From the NCBI GenBank assembly GCA_020024635.1, contig JAHHTL010000018.1:1-44346 (forward strand): 44,346 nucleotides of DNA, given 5' to 3'. Shown one piece after another: positions 15,972 through 24,754 of this stretch. Under the pieces are notes generated by a model that had not been told where the DNA came from, made no database searches, and saw nothing but the letters and a program-made list of their open reading frames with translations. Numbering within the stretch: position 1 is the first letter of the stretch; every line of letters starts with the position of its first letter. Origin of the DNA: Ruminococcus sp. (lineage in GTDB: Bacteria > Bacillota > Clostridia > Lachnospirales > Lachnospiraceae). A program made the translations under genes and the position numbers.

Positions 15972-17060
15972 TTAAGTCTCCTGACGTACCGATACACTCA
16001 GCACAATCCCCATTTCCAGTAATAAAAATACGACCGATGTCCCTCCATAGCTGACAAAAGGCAATGTAATTCCCGTGTTTGGAATGGAATTTGTAACAAC
16101 TGCAATGTTTAAAATCACTTGAATCATCATATGCGCCATTGCTCCAGATGCAATTAAGGCTCCTGTTAAATCTTTTGCATTGACTGCTATCACAAAAAAA
16201 CGCCAAATGAGGATTAAAAATAAAAGAATCAAAAGTCCGGCACCTACAAGACCTAACTCTTCACAAATAATGGAAAAAATCATATCATTTTGTGCTTCTG
16301 GTAAAAACCCCAACTTTTGAACACTTTTACCTAATCCTTTTCCAAAAAGTCCTCCTGATCCTATTGCATATAGTCCTTGTAAGGTCTGATAACCTTTTTC
16401 ATATTGCTCTGGATTTCTCCAAATTGCAATTCGTTCCAGTCGGTAACTCTCTAACGCCAGAAAAATCCCCATGAAACCAATCCCTGCAATTCCCATCCAA
16501 ATAAACTGCGCATATTTAGGGCTAGCTACAAATATCAGCACCACAGCAATGCCTAAAATGATGATCGCAGTACTTAAGTTATTCGCCCCCACCAATGCAA
16601 CAATCGGAAGAATCGGAACCATTACCTTAAACAGTGTTTGAAACTTCCCTATGGATTTTATATTGTTCGTGATTATTGATGCCAAAAATAGTATCACTGC
16701 TATTTTTGCGAACTCTGATGGCTGAAAAGAAATCGGGCCCAAAGAAAGCCATCTTTTGGACCCGTTGTACTCGTCACCGATTAATAGAACTGCTACCGAT
16801 AGGACAATTGCTGTCAAATATGCCGGCTTTGCAAATAGTAAAAACACATGATAGTCCATTTCTGATGCAACTATCATTGCAAAGATGCCAAGCAACGTAG
16901 CAAACCCTTGCTTTTTAAGGTAATAAAAAGAATCATGAAATTTCACTCGCCCGTTATAAGCACTTGTGCTATACAACAAGATCAATCCTACAACAATCAA
17001 CAGAAATACAACTGTCATCAGGATAGAATCATACTTTCTTTTTTTATTCGAACGTTCCAA
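15972..17060 (-). CDS. ftsW: SEDS peptidoglycan polymerase FtsW
   Basis: A 362-residue ten-helix membrane protein of the SEDS family, which polymerises lipid II into glycan strands. Visible are LLYSTSAYNG in helix 1, KRWLSLGPISFQPSEFAKIAVI, NNLSTAIII, and the loop PEAQNDMIFSIICEELG, whose Asp is the essential residue in characterised SEDS proteins. It ends GITLPFVSYGGTSVVFLL. Translation starts at TTG 17060 with AAGGAGC eight bases upstream; the stop of murD overlaps that ribosome site. Position in the dcw cluster supports the division role, with the PBP at 21288-23147 as the likely transpeptidase partner. A paralogue is encoded at 26640-27791, so FtsW and SpoVE duties may be shared between them. 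Confidence 0.9.
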   Translation of the reverse strand: MERSNKKRKYDSILMTVVFLLIVVGLILLYSTSAYNGRVKFHDSFYYLKKQGFATLLGIFAMIVASEMDYHVFLLFAKPAYLTAIVLSVAVLLIGDEYNGSKRWLSLGPISFQPSEFAKIAVILFLASIITNNIKSIGKFQTLFKVMVPILPIVALVGANNLSTAIIILGIAVVLIFVASPKYAQFIWMGIAGIGFMGIFLALESYRLERIAIWRNPEQYEKGYQTLQGLYAIGSGGLFGKGLGKSVQKLGFLPEAQNDMIFSIICEELGLVGAGLLILLFLILIWRFFVIAVNAKDLTGALIASGAMAHMMIQVILNIAVVTNSIPNTGITLPFVSYGGTSVVFLLLEMGIVLSVSVRQET

Positions 17061-17073
17061 TAAATTTCGCTCC

Positions 17074-18441
17074 TTATATCTGATTTACAAGCTCTTTAAA
17101 CTTATCTCCACGTTCCTCATAATTTTTAAACATTCCCCAACTTGCACATGCTGGTGATAAAAGTACTGCATCCCCTGGTACTGCATTTTTTATGCAGATT
17201 TCGACTGCTTCTTCAAAAGTATCGGCAAAAACATTTTCTGTAAATCCAAGTCTCACCGCTGTATCCGCAATCTTTTCTCTTGTTGCACCTATCAATACCA
17301 ATTTTTTTACTTTCCCATCAAAAGCTGAAATCCATTCCTCATAAGAAGAATCTTTATCGTATCCTCCTCCAATCAAAAGCGTTGGACGATTCATGGCCTG
17401 AATTCCTTTAATGGCAGCGTCTGGATTTGTCCCTTTGGAATCATTATAAAATGCGACCCCATTTTTTTCTGCAACAAATTCAATTCTGTGCTCAACTCCC
17501 CGAAATTCCATTACAGACTTTCGGATGATGTCTATTGGCACTCCGTAAGAAACAGACATTGCAATTGCCGCCATCACATTTTCATAGTTATGTGTTCCAA
17601 GAAGTTTTAATTCCTCCACCCCACAGATTTTGATTTCTTCTTTTCCTGTGTTGTAAATAATGGCATTTTCTTTTAGATAAACACCCTTTTCTAATATACG
17701 CTGGCTACTAAAATACAAAACATTTGCCTTTTGTGTTTCTCCAAATTTTCGAGTAACTTCATCTTCATAATTTAGTACACAAGTATCTTCTTCTGTCTGA
17801 TTCATTGCAATCTTTTCTTTTGCCGCAATGTACGCTTCCATTGTATGATGTCTGTTCAAATGATCCGGAGACAGATTTAAGATCGCACTCACTTTCGGGT
17901 GAAAGGTGTGAATGGTCTCCAGCTGAAAACTACTCATTTCTGCAACGATCACTGTGTGATCTACCGTCTGCCCTGCGACTTTTGTATAGGGATTTCCTAT
18001 ATTTCCAACTACGTACGTATCTTCATTGAAATTTTTCATAATCTCTCCGAGAAGGGCTGTGGTGGTAGTTTTTCCATTGGTACCTGTAATTGCAAGCACA
18101 TCTCCTTTTCCAACCTGATATGCCAATTCTATTTCTCCCCAAATCGGAATTTTCTTTTCTCTAAATTTCTCTACGATCATAAGATCTGTCGGCACTCCTG
18201 GGCTAATCACCATAAGTTGAATCTCATCTAACAGGGCTTCTTTTAATTCTCCCAAAACAACGGTAAGTGTTTGCTCATATGACTTCCCATCAAAAATCTG
18301 TTCCTTAATTTTTTCCTCGTCAAGTTCATGGTTTCCATCATATACTACCACTAGTGCCTTTTGTTCCAATAAAAGCTGAGCTGCTGCAATTCCACTTTTA
18401 CCTGTTCCAAACACCAATACTTTTTTATTTTCTAATTCCAT
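17074..18441 (-). CDS. murD: UDP-N-acetylmuramoyl-L-alanine--D-glutamate ligase MurD
   Basis: This cytoplasmic enzyme adds D-glutamate to UDP-MurNAc-L-Ala in peptidoglycan precursor synthesis. The N-terminal Rossmann-like domain reads VLVFGTGKSGIAAA, the ATP-binding Mur P-loop is ITGTNGKTTTTALLGE near residue 110, and LNLSPDHLNRH and NDSKGTNPDA are typical for MurD. The C-terminal domain ends with LLSPACASWGMFKNYEERGDKF, a MurD hallmark. A TTG six codons earlier opens the same frame but overlaps mraY; the ATG at 18441 lies four bases after the mraY stop and gives the normal N-terminus (455 residues). mraY-murD-ftsW are tightly coupled. Confidence 0.97.
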   Translation of the reverse strand: MELENKKVLVFGTGKSGIAAAQLLLEQKALVVVYDGNHELDEEKIKEQIFDGKSYEQTLTVVLGELKEALLDEIQLMVISPGVPTDLMIVEKFREKKIPIWGEIELAYQVGKGDVLAITGTNGKTTTTALLGEIMKNFNEDTYVVGNIGNPYTKVAGQTVDHTVIVAEMSSFQLETIHTFHPKVSAILNLSPDHLNRHHTMEAYIAAKEKIAMNQTEEDTCVLNYEDEVTRKFGETQKANVLYFSSQRILEKGVYLKENAIIYNTGKEEIKICGVEELKLLGTHNYENVMAAIAMSVSYGVPIDIIRKSVMEFRGVEHRIEFVAEKNGVAFYNDSKGTNPDAAIKGIQAMNRPTLLIGGGYDKDSSYEEWISAFDGKVKKLVLIGATREKIADTAVRLGFTENVFADTFEEAVEICIKNAVPGDAVLLSPACASWGMFKNYEERGDKFKELVNQI

Positions 18442-18445
18442 GCTC

Positions 18446-19402
18446 CTACACCCCCGCAAGTGCTACAAGACAAAGAAGCGCTGTAATAATTGAAAATACG
18501 GTCACAACTCTTGTCTCTGACCAACCACACAATTCAAAGTGGTGATGGATCGGAGCCATCTTAAACAGACGCTTTCCTCCTGTTTTCTTAAAGAATGCAA
18601 CTTGAAGAATAACAGAGAGCACCTCAATCAGATAGATCAAACCGACGATAATGACAAACAAAGGCATCTGCATCATATAAGCAGTACCAATTACAAAACC
18701 ACCAAGGGCAAGAGATCCTGTGTCTCCCATAAATACACTCGCCGGATATACATTAAACAATAGAAATCCGAGCAACGCCCCTACCACTGCGCATGTAATC
18801 GGCTCTACTCCACTCTTTGTACCAATTGCCACAACGGTAAAGAAGGTTGCAACCAGTACAGTTACACTTGAAGCAAGACCGTCTAACCCATCTGTAAAGT
18901 TGGTACCATTTACTGTACCAATCACAGCAATAAACATCAGTGGAACAGCTAACCACCCAATGTCCCAGTAATGCCCCTTTGAAAAAGGAATCAACATCGT
19001 TAACGGAATTTTTGCAATTTTTATCACATAGAACGCAAAAATTGCTGTCACGACAATCTGAAGTGCCATTTTCTGCTTTGGAAACAAACCATCAGAACGC
19101 TTCATAACCACCTTTAAGAAGTCATCCAAAAATCCAATCAATCCAAATCCAATTGTAAGAAACAGTACTGGTATGATACGTGGATATTCTTTCACATAGA
19201 GTAAAGAAGTAATAATTACACTGGTCAAAATGATAATTCCACCCATCGTAGGTGTCCCTGCTTTTTTTAAATGTGATTTTACTCCTTCTTGTCGCTCTGT
19301 CTGTCCCATCTTCAGTTTTCTAAGAAATGGTATTATAATTGGTCCAAGTAATAGACTAAGTCCAAAGGATACTAATACCGGAATTACTATGCTACTGCTC
19401 AT
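18446..19402 (-). CDS. mraY: Phospho-N-acetylmuramoyl-pentapeptide transferase MraY
   Basis: A 318-residue polytopic membrane enzyme that moves phospho-MurNAc-pentapeptide to undecaprenyl phosphate, making lipid I. The key motifs are GTPTMGGI near residue 50, GFLDDFLKVVMKRSDGL with the paired aspartates, NGTNFTDGLDGLASS and the C-terminal histidine-rich KMAPIHHHFELCGWSE. All catalytic motifs are intact. The ATG has GAGGTG five bases upstream. It lies downstream of the SpoVD-like PBP and four bases before murD. murE and murF, usually upstream of it, are not here. Confidence 0.98.
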   Translation of the reverse strand: MSSSIVIPVLVSFGLSLLLGPIIIPFLRKLKMGQTERQEGVKSHLKKAGTPTMGGIIILTSVIITSLLYVKEYPRIIPVLFLTIGFGLIGFLDDFLKVVMKRSDGLFPKQKMALQIVVTAIFAFYVIKIAKIPLTMLIPFSKGHYWDIGWLAVPLMFIAVIGTVNGTNFTDGLDGLASSVTVLVATFFTVVAIGTKSGVEPITCAVVGALLGFLLFNVYPASVFMGDTGSLALGGFVIGTAYMMQMPLFVIIVGLIYLIEVLSVILQVAFFKKTGGKRLFKMAPIHHHFELCGWSETRVVTVFSIITALLCLVALAGV

Positions 19403-19461
19403 ATTTTCACCTCATTATCTCTTTCGTTTTTCGCATACTAACACGCATTAAGTATACCGTA

Positions 19462-21219
19462 TTAATTCTTGTTTTTCAATTCTTTTTTCGCATTCCCGTT
19501 TTTCGCAATGCCAAGGTATGGAAGCACATTGTCATAAATATTTTTCAACACAGGCGCTGCAATGGTTCCGCCATAATATACTCCCTTTGGATTTCGAATC
19601 ACTACCATCCCAAGTACCTGTGGATTTTCTGCTGGTGCAAATCCTAAAAAGGAAGAAATATACTTATGGGCGCTACGAGGAAGCGTCTGGGATGTGGCTG
19701 TTTTTCCACCAATGGAATACCCCTCTATGTAGGCATTTTTCCCAGAGCCTTCTGATACCACACTTTCTAGTAACATGCGCATGGTATCAGACGTTTCTTT
19801 TGAGACAATTTGTTTCCCTTCTTTCAATTTAAAATCTTTTATCTTTTCTCCCTTGTGATCATACACAGAAACCCCAAAATGAGGGACGACTCTTTTTCCC
19901 CCGTTTATGATGGAGCTAACTGTCGTCGCCATCTGGACCGGTGTAATCTGAAACGATTGCCCAAAGGACATGGTAGCTAACTCCACTAAACCAATGTTTT
20001 CTTTTTTATGCATGATAGTACCTGCTTCCCCTGGCAAATCAATTTTTGTCGGCTCCATTAGTCCAAATTGGTTAAAATAATCATAGAACCGTTCTGCCCC
20101 AAGTCTTAACCCAATATCCATAAACACCGGATTGCAGGAATTTTGAATTCCTTGTTTAAATGTTTCTTGCCCATGGCCTCCAACTTTATGACATCTTATT
20201 TTTCGATCTTCTACCACTCGATAGCCCGGACAGGAAAATGTATCGTCAACGGTCACCACTCCTTCTTCTAAACATGCAGCTGACGTTACGATTTTAAATA
20301 CAGAACCTGGTTCATACGTATCATTAATACTTGGATTTCTCCACATCTGATTTAATTTTTCTTGTTTTACTTCATCCGACATTGTTTCCATAGCTTCCAT
20401 TGTATTTAATTTGTAAGGATCATTTAAATTAAATTCTGGCACATTCACCATCGAAAGAATTTCTCCATTTTGCGGATTCATAAGAAGGATGGATACCCCA
20501 TCTGCTTGTTTTTCCTCCATAACCTTTTCTGCTGCCTGTTGACAAAATTCTTGTATGTTATAATCTAGACTGATCTTTAACGTATTTCCCGCCACAGGTT
20601 CGATTCTATCTTCTGCAACCCCTTCTAACTCTACTCCTCTTGCATCGGTTACTGTTAAGATTGTACCATTGGTACCTTTTAAATCTTCTTCATATTTCAC
20701 TTCCAGTCCTATAATTCCCTGATTATCCCCTCCTGTAAATCCAAGCACTTTAGACGCAACTTCATTGAAGGGATAATATCGTTTATAATCTTCGTCTACC
20801 TTTACCCCTGCCAAGTTATAGTTTCTTATCTTGTCCCCGATTTTCTTATCTACATTTGTTTTGATTTTTTCCATTGAAGAAACTTTCTCCACTCTTTTTC
20901 TAACTTTCGATTCTTCAATATCCAGTTCCTTTGATAATATTTGTATTATTTTTTCCGGTTCTTTTATTTGATTATGAATAACAGAAATTGTACATACCGT
21001 TTTATTGGTGGCAAGCACCGTTCCATTTCGATCTACAATCTCTCCTCTTGCCGCTTTAATGGTACGTTCTCTTTCATGCAACATGGTTGCTTTTTTCTGA
21101 TAATATGCTGCATCAAATACCATAAGATATACAAGCCTTCCAATCAATGCAACTAATATAATAGATGCACAGACAAATACGACCAGTATTTTTTTACGGT
21201 TATATGTTTTATTTTTCAT
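19462..21219 (-). CDS. spoVD: Class B penicillin-binding protein, SpoVD-like
   Basis: A 585-residue transpeptidase with a short cytoplasmic start, one membrane helix (residues 10-33), a PBP dimerisation domain (GEIVDRNGTVLATN onward) and a transpeptidase domain. The active-site serine is in EPGSVFK near 306 and SCN is near 361. The third motif is KTAT near 506, where nearly all PBPs have KTG. The end AAPVLKNIYDNVLPYLGI is like SpoVD, but no full PASTA domain follows. SpoVD makes spore cortex peptidoglycan with SpoVE; a vegetative role cannot be excluded. The start has AAGG nine bases upstream, and this site is inside the 3' arm of a long hairpin with a U-run, so expression is probably regulated or attenuated relative to the PBP gene before it. 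Confidence 0.85.
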   Translation of the reverse strand: MKNKTYNRKKILVVFVCASIILVALIGRLVYLMVFDAAYYQKKATMLHERERTIKAARGEIVDRNGTVLATNKTVCTISVIHNQIKEPEKIIQILSKELDIEESKVRKRVEKVSSMEKIKTNVDKKIGDKIRNYNLAGVKVDEDYKRYYPFNEVASKVLGFTGGDNQGIIGLEVKYEEDLKGTNGTILTVTDARGVELEGVAEDRIEPVAGNTLKISLDYNIQEFCQQAAEKVMEEKQADGVSILLMNPQNGEILSMVNVPEFNLNDPYKLNTMEAMETMSDEVKQEKLNQMWRNPSINDTYEPGSVFKIVTSAACLEEGVVTVDDTFSCPGYRVVEDRKIRCHKVGGHGQETFKQGIQNSCNPVFMDIGLRLGAERFYDYFNQFGLMEPTKIDLPGEAGTIMHKKENIGLVELATMSFGQSFQITPVQMATTVSSIINGGKRVVPHFGVSVYDHKGEKIKDFKLKEGKQIVSKETSDTMRMLLESVVSEGSGKNAYIEGYSIGGKTATSQTLPRSAHKYISSFLGFAPAENPQVLGMVVIRNPKGVYYGGTIAAPVLKNIYDNVLPYLGIAKNGNAKKELKNKN

Positions 21220-21220
21220 A

Positions 21221-21274
21221 CTAAAAAACCTTACAAAAGTTATCTCTATAGGATATTTTTTCTTTTGTAAGGTT
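21221..21274 (-). terminator. Intercistronic 13-bp hairpin with U-run, overlapping the spoVD-like ribosome site
   Basis: AACCTTACAAAAG (21262-21274, read on the minus strand) pairs perfectly with CTTTTGTAAGGTT (21227-21239) around a 22-base loop, and further T follow. It looks like a rho-independent terminator or attenuator. The 3' arm contains TAAGG, the only ribosome site for the next gene, so folding would also block translation. Confidence 0.75.
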
Positions 21275-21287
21275 ATGACTGATTTTT

Positions 21288-23147
21288 CTATTCTTCTGTT
21301 TGACTTTTGGTGATGTTTAAATATGGCAAAGCCTGTTCCAATATGTTATGTGTCAGTTGCATCACATACGCGCTGTCATCTTGTAGTTCTACATTTGGTT
21401 CATCAATAACGACATACATGGCAATCTCCGGATTTTCCTGTGGTGCATAACAGATAAACGACAAAACATAATTGTTATTTCCACGAGGGATTTTTTCTGC
21501 GGTTCCTGTTTTTCCACCTAACTCATATCCTTCTACATCTCCCATTTTCCCGGCGCCTGTATTTAAGATCATGGACCGCATATAGCTTTTTAACTGTTTT
21601 GACGTCTCTTCTGAAATCGTTTTTTTCAGAAGTTTAGGTGCCTTAACTTCCACAATTCTTCCGCTTTCATCTCGAATTTCTTTGACAATATGAGGTTGAT
21701 AATAATTTCCGCCATTGATCAACGAACAGTACGCTGCCATCATTTGAACCATAGAAACATTAATTCCCTGACCAAATGAATTTGTAGCAAGTTCCACCGC
21801 TTTTAATTGATCTGCTTTGTAAATAAGAGAACTCGTATCCACTTCATTCGGAAGATCTACCCCTGTTTTTTCGCCAAACCCAAAAATATGCTGATACCTG
21901 CTCAAATTGTCTGCTCCTATTTTTGCACCCATTTCCATCAGAGCGACATTACAGGAATTGGCTAGTGCTTGCTCCATTGTTTGAAGTCCATGTCCTTCTC
22001 TAAGATGACATCGAATATAAAAATCTTCGACCTGAAGCCCACCATCGCAAAAATAAGTCTCATTTCCTTTCAAAATGCCTGTTTCCAAACCAGCTGCAAT
22101 TGTGAACGGTTTCATAGTTGATCCCGGTTCATAATCCCCACTTACATTAAAATCTTTCCATAATCGATTCAACTCTTCCGAAATTTCTTCTGGCTTCATA
22201 GCATTTAATTGTTCTTTTGTGAATTTATAACTCAGATCATCCGGATTATTAAGGTCATACGTTGGATAAGATGCATGTGCTAGAATCTCTCCGTTTTGTG
22301 GATTCATGATCATTACAGCCGTATTTTTGCTGCCAGGCTCATTTTTTCTTTTTTCTCCTGCATGTTCTTCGTTAAACTGTTTGATATTTTCTTCTACAAT
22401 ACTTTGAAGTGCAAGATCAATCGTAGATACAACTGTATATCCATTTTTCGCATCTTTTACAGTTCGTTCGGATAAAGAGGCAGAATTAAAATATCCATAT
22501 TCTCTTCCGTCGGTTCCATTTAACACATCATTATAATACATTTCTATGCCTTGTTGTCCTTGATTTCCACCATAAGTAAATCCAATTGCGTCACTTGCAA
22601 GGTTTTTATAAGGATAAATACGTTTATAATCTTCTTCCAACCATACCCCCACTACATTTTTTCCTTTTTTTTCATCCGAAAGAAGCTCCTCTAATTTCTT
22701 AGCCTTTTCATAGCTCACTCCTTTATCTAAAATGGTATATCGGCTCTCCGGAGTTTCTCGAATTGCATCTCGGATTTTTTCTTCATCAATTTCGAAAATG
22801 TCTTTTAGCGCCATAATGGTAGGTTCCACATATTCCTCCTTGCTGCACATTTCAAAAACATCCAAAATCACATTGTAAACTCTTTCGCTCACTGCAAGTT
22901 TTGTTCCATTTCGATCCACAATATCTCCTCTTTTATACGGGATCGCTCTACTTCCATAGACTTGCTGATTTAGTACGATTCTTGTATATTTTTCACCTTT
23001 AAATACATTGATATACGTTATTCTTATAATTATAACAACAAAAGCCAGTATGATTGTTAGGAACAACATTACCAGCTTTTTCTGCATTTTTTTTGGAAAG
23101 TTTTTCTTTAAAAAACTAAATTGATTTTTCTTTTTTCTTTTTTTCAT
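21288..23147 (-). CDS. ftsI: Class B penicillin-binding protein, FtsI/PBP2-like
   Basis: A 619-residue division transpeptidase. It has a basic cytoplasmic start, one membrane helix (about residues 23-45), a dimerisation domain (RGDIVDRNGTKLAVSE) and the transpeptidase domain. All three active-site motifs are intact: STMK near residue 343, SCN near 397 and KTGT near 546. The frame is open up to 23243 through ftsL, but that extension is read in another frame of ftsL. The ATG at 23147, with AAGGTG behind the ftsL stop, is the proper start. Its place directly after ftsL is that of ftsI in dcw clusters. It should cross-link septal peptidoglycan with FtsW. No PASTA repeats are present. Confidence 0.88.
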   Translation of the reverse strand: MKKRKKKNQFSFLKKNFPKKMQKKLVMLFLTIILAFVVIIIRITYINVFKGEKYTRIVLNQQVYGSRAIPYKRGDIVDRNGTKLAVSERVYNVILDVFEMCSKEEYVEPTIMALKDIFEIDEEKIRDAIRETPESRYTILDKGVSYEKAKKLEELLSDEKKGKNVVGVWLEEDYKRIYPYKNLASDAIGFTYGGNQGQQGIEMYYNDVLNGTDGREYGYFNSASLSERTVKDAKNGYTVVSTIDLALQSIVEENIKQFNEEHAGEKRKNEPGSKNTAVMIMNPQNGEILAHASYPTYDLNNPDDLSYKFTKEQLNAMKPEEISEELNRLWKDFNVSGDYEPGSTMKPFTIAAGLETGILKGNETYFCDGGLQVEDFYIRCHLREGHGLQTMEQALANSCNVALMEMGAKIGADNLSRYQHIFGFGEKTGVDLPNEVDTSSLIYKADQLKAVELATNSFGQGINVSMVQMMAAYCSLINGGNYYQPHIVKEIRDESGRIVEVKAPKLLKKTISEETSKQLKSYMRSMILNTGAGKMGDVEGYELGGKTGTAEKIPRGNNNYVLSFICYAPQENPEIAMYVVIDEPNVELQDDSAYVMQLTHNILEQALPYLNITKSQTEE

Positions 23148-23158
23148 ATTATTACACC

Positions 23159-23692
23159 TTAGTCTGCCACACGTTTTGACTGTGCAAGAACTCCATCTTC
23201 TGGAATCGCATTGTATTGTTTCACAAAGCTTCCTGCTGGACAATCATACTCCTCAACATGTCCTTCTGATGTATATACCATTCCAAGTTTCTCCACTGCT
23301 TTTGTCTTAATTTTCTGAAGATCGACCTGTTCATATATTTCATGATAATCCGTATTATTCTTCTCTGTAATCGTTTCTAATTCTCGCTGCATTTTTGTGA
23401 TTGTTTCTGCTCCATTCACAACATCTGCCTGTAACTTCAGATAAAACATAAAAGCAGTGACAACACATACGGATGCAAAAATTAAAAACAAAACATATGC
23501 TCGATTCATTGCAGTCGCACGATTACGGTTTCTTCGCACTTGCGCACTTACTTTCACGCGTCGTCTTGGCTGTGCAACTTTTTTTCTCTTTGGCAGTACT
23601 TCTGGCTGACGAACTGTGTTGCCATACACATATGAGGATCGATAGTCATGATGTGTGTTCTTATATCTCACAATTTTGTTACTCTGAGCCAC
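23159..23692 (-). CDS. ftsL: Septal protein FtsL
   Basis: This 177-residue bitopic protein has a long, basic cytoplasmic part (residues 1-63), one membrane helix (64-85, YVLFLIFASVCVVTAFMFYL) and an outside coiled coil (KMQRELETITEKNNTDYHEIYEQVDLQKIKTKAVEKLGM) ending in the common EKLGM pattern of FtsL/FtsB. It is longer than the usual 100-120 residues because of the N-terminal basic domain. It should form the FtsQ-FtsL-FtsB-type complex. The start is GTG at 23692, behind AAAGGACAGGA. A 13-codon upstream ORF overlaps this start. The stop lies within the ribosome site of the PBP gene. Confidence 0.85.
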   Translation of the reverse strand: MAQSNKIVRYKNTHHDYRSSYVYGNTVRQPEVLPKRKKVAQPRRRVKVSAQVRRNRNRATAMNRAYVLFLIFASVCVVTAFMFYLKLQADVVNGAETITKMQRELETITEKNNTDYHEIYEQVDLQKIKTKAVEKLGMVYTSEGHVEEYDCPAGSFVKQYNAIPEDGVLAQSKRVAD

Positions 23693-23720
23693 TTTTCCTG
23701 TCCTTTCTTACTTGATCCAT
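23679..23720 (-). CDS. Possible 13-codon upstream ORF overlapping the ftsL start
   Basis: ATG at 23720, preceded by AGGAGGGGAG five bases away, opens a frame MDQVRKDRKSGSE that ends at TAA 23681-23679, inside codons 4-5 of ftsL in another frame. The ribosome site lies in the loop and 5' arm of a hairpin. It could couple translation to ftsL or act as a leader peptide. It may also be chance. Confidence 0.35.
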   Translation of the reverse strand: MDQVRKDRKSGSE

Positions 23721-23743
23721 CAGGTCTCCCCTCCTGATGGATC
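23714..23743. promoter_or_regulatory. Perfect 11-bp hairpin in the rsmH-ftsL gap
   Basis: GATCCATCAGG and CCTGATGGATC pair around an eight-base loop. No U-run follows, so it is not a terminator. On the minus strand the loop exposes AGGGGAGA, a ribosome-site-like sequence, and the ATG of the 13-codon ORF is in the 3' arm. Confidence 0.7.
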
Positions 23744-23791
23744 TATATGCTATATACTCACTTTAACCGGGTCCCTTTCCCCGTCCACTCA

Positions 23792-24727
23792 TCAAACACG
23801 TTCAAATATACGTAATTTCGCACTTTTTGAGCGACTATTGTTTTCTAATTCTTCCAAGCTTGGAAGAATTGGTTTTTTGGTAATTACTTTTCCTTTTGAT
23901 TTTCTACCACATACACAAACTGGAAAATTATTTGGACATATACAAGGATCTTCATTTTTGCGGAAAGCACTTTTTACAATTCGATCTTCTAAAGAATGAA
24001 ACGTAATAATGCATATCCTTCCTCCTGGATTGAGCATTTCAATCATTGTATCTAATGTATCTTTTAATACATCTAATTCATGATTTAATTCAATACGTAT
24101 TGCCTGAAATGTTCTTTTCGATGGATGACCTGAAGTCTTTTGTATTTTCATTGGTATTGCTCTACTGATCACCTCATTTAATTGACCAGTTGTTTCAATC
24201 GGATGTTTCTCTCTTTCCATCACAATATGTTTGGCAATATTTTTTGCAAATCGATCTTCCCCATAGTCTCGAATTACTCTGTATAAATCTGCTTCACTAT
24301 ATTCATTGACAATGTCTTTTGCTGTCATCTTCTGTCTTTGATCCATTCTCATGTCCAATGCCGCATCACTACGATAAGAAAATCCTCGTTCAGCTGTATC
24401 TAGTTGATAAGAGGACACACCCAAATCTAAGACGATTCCATCAACTTTATCAATTCCTAATTCCTGAAGCCTAGACTTTATGTCACAATAATTGCTTCTA
24501 ATGATTGTGACTTTCTCTTGAAACTCCTGTAATCGAATACTTGCCGCTTCAATTGCCGCTGCATCTTGATCAATCCCTATGAAACTTCCTCTTTCACTTA
24601 ACTGACTACAAACTTGGTACGCATGTCCGCCTCCACCAAGCGTTGCATCCACATAAATTCCATCTGGTTTGATATGTAGACCATCTACGGTTTCATTTAA
24701 TAAAACTGTTGTGTGTTTAAATGCCAT
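23792..24727 (-). CDS. rsmH: 16S rRNA (cytosine-1402-N4)-methyltransferase RsmH
   Basis: This 311-residue SAM-dependent enzyme methylates C1402 in the ribosomal decoding centre. Motif I reads YVDATLGGGGHAYQV, with GIVLDLGVSSYQLD and RGFSYRSDAALDMRMD as RsmH hallmarks, and RTFQAIRIELNHELDVL plus CIITFHSLEDRIVK near the C-terminus. An ATG four codons upstream is in frame, but GGAGGAG sits five bases before the ATG at 24727, giving MAFKHTTVLLNETVDGL, the usual start. It follows mraZ after 27 bases, as in most dcw clusters. Confidence 0.97.
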   Translation of the reverse strand: MAFKHTTVLLNETVDGLHIKPDGIYVDATLGGGGHAYQVCSQLSERGSFIGIDQDAAAIEAASIRLQEFQEKVTIIRSNYCDIKSRLQELGIDKVDGIVLDLGVSSYQLDTAERGFSYRSDAALDMRMDQRQKMTAKDIVNEYSEADLYRVIRDYGEDRFAKNIAKHIVMEREKHPIETTGQLNEVISRAIPMKIQKTSGHPSKRTFQAIRIELNHELDVLKDTLDTMIEMLNPGGRICIITFHSLEDRIVKSAFRKNEDPCICPNNFPVCVCGRKSKGKVITKKPILPSLEELENNSRSKSAKLRIFERV

Positions 24728-24754
24728 ATACTCCTCCATTACCTAATAAGCATA

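Noticed and set aside
15733..16206. Minus-strand open frame of 157 codons overlapping ftsW and ftsQ
   Set aside because: Another frame of two firmly identified division genes, with no family match and low-complexity residues.
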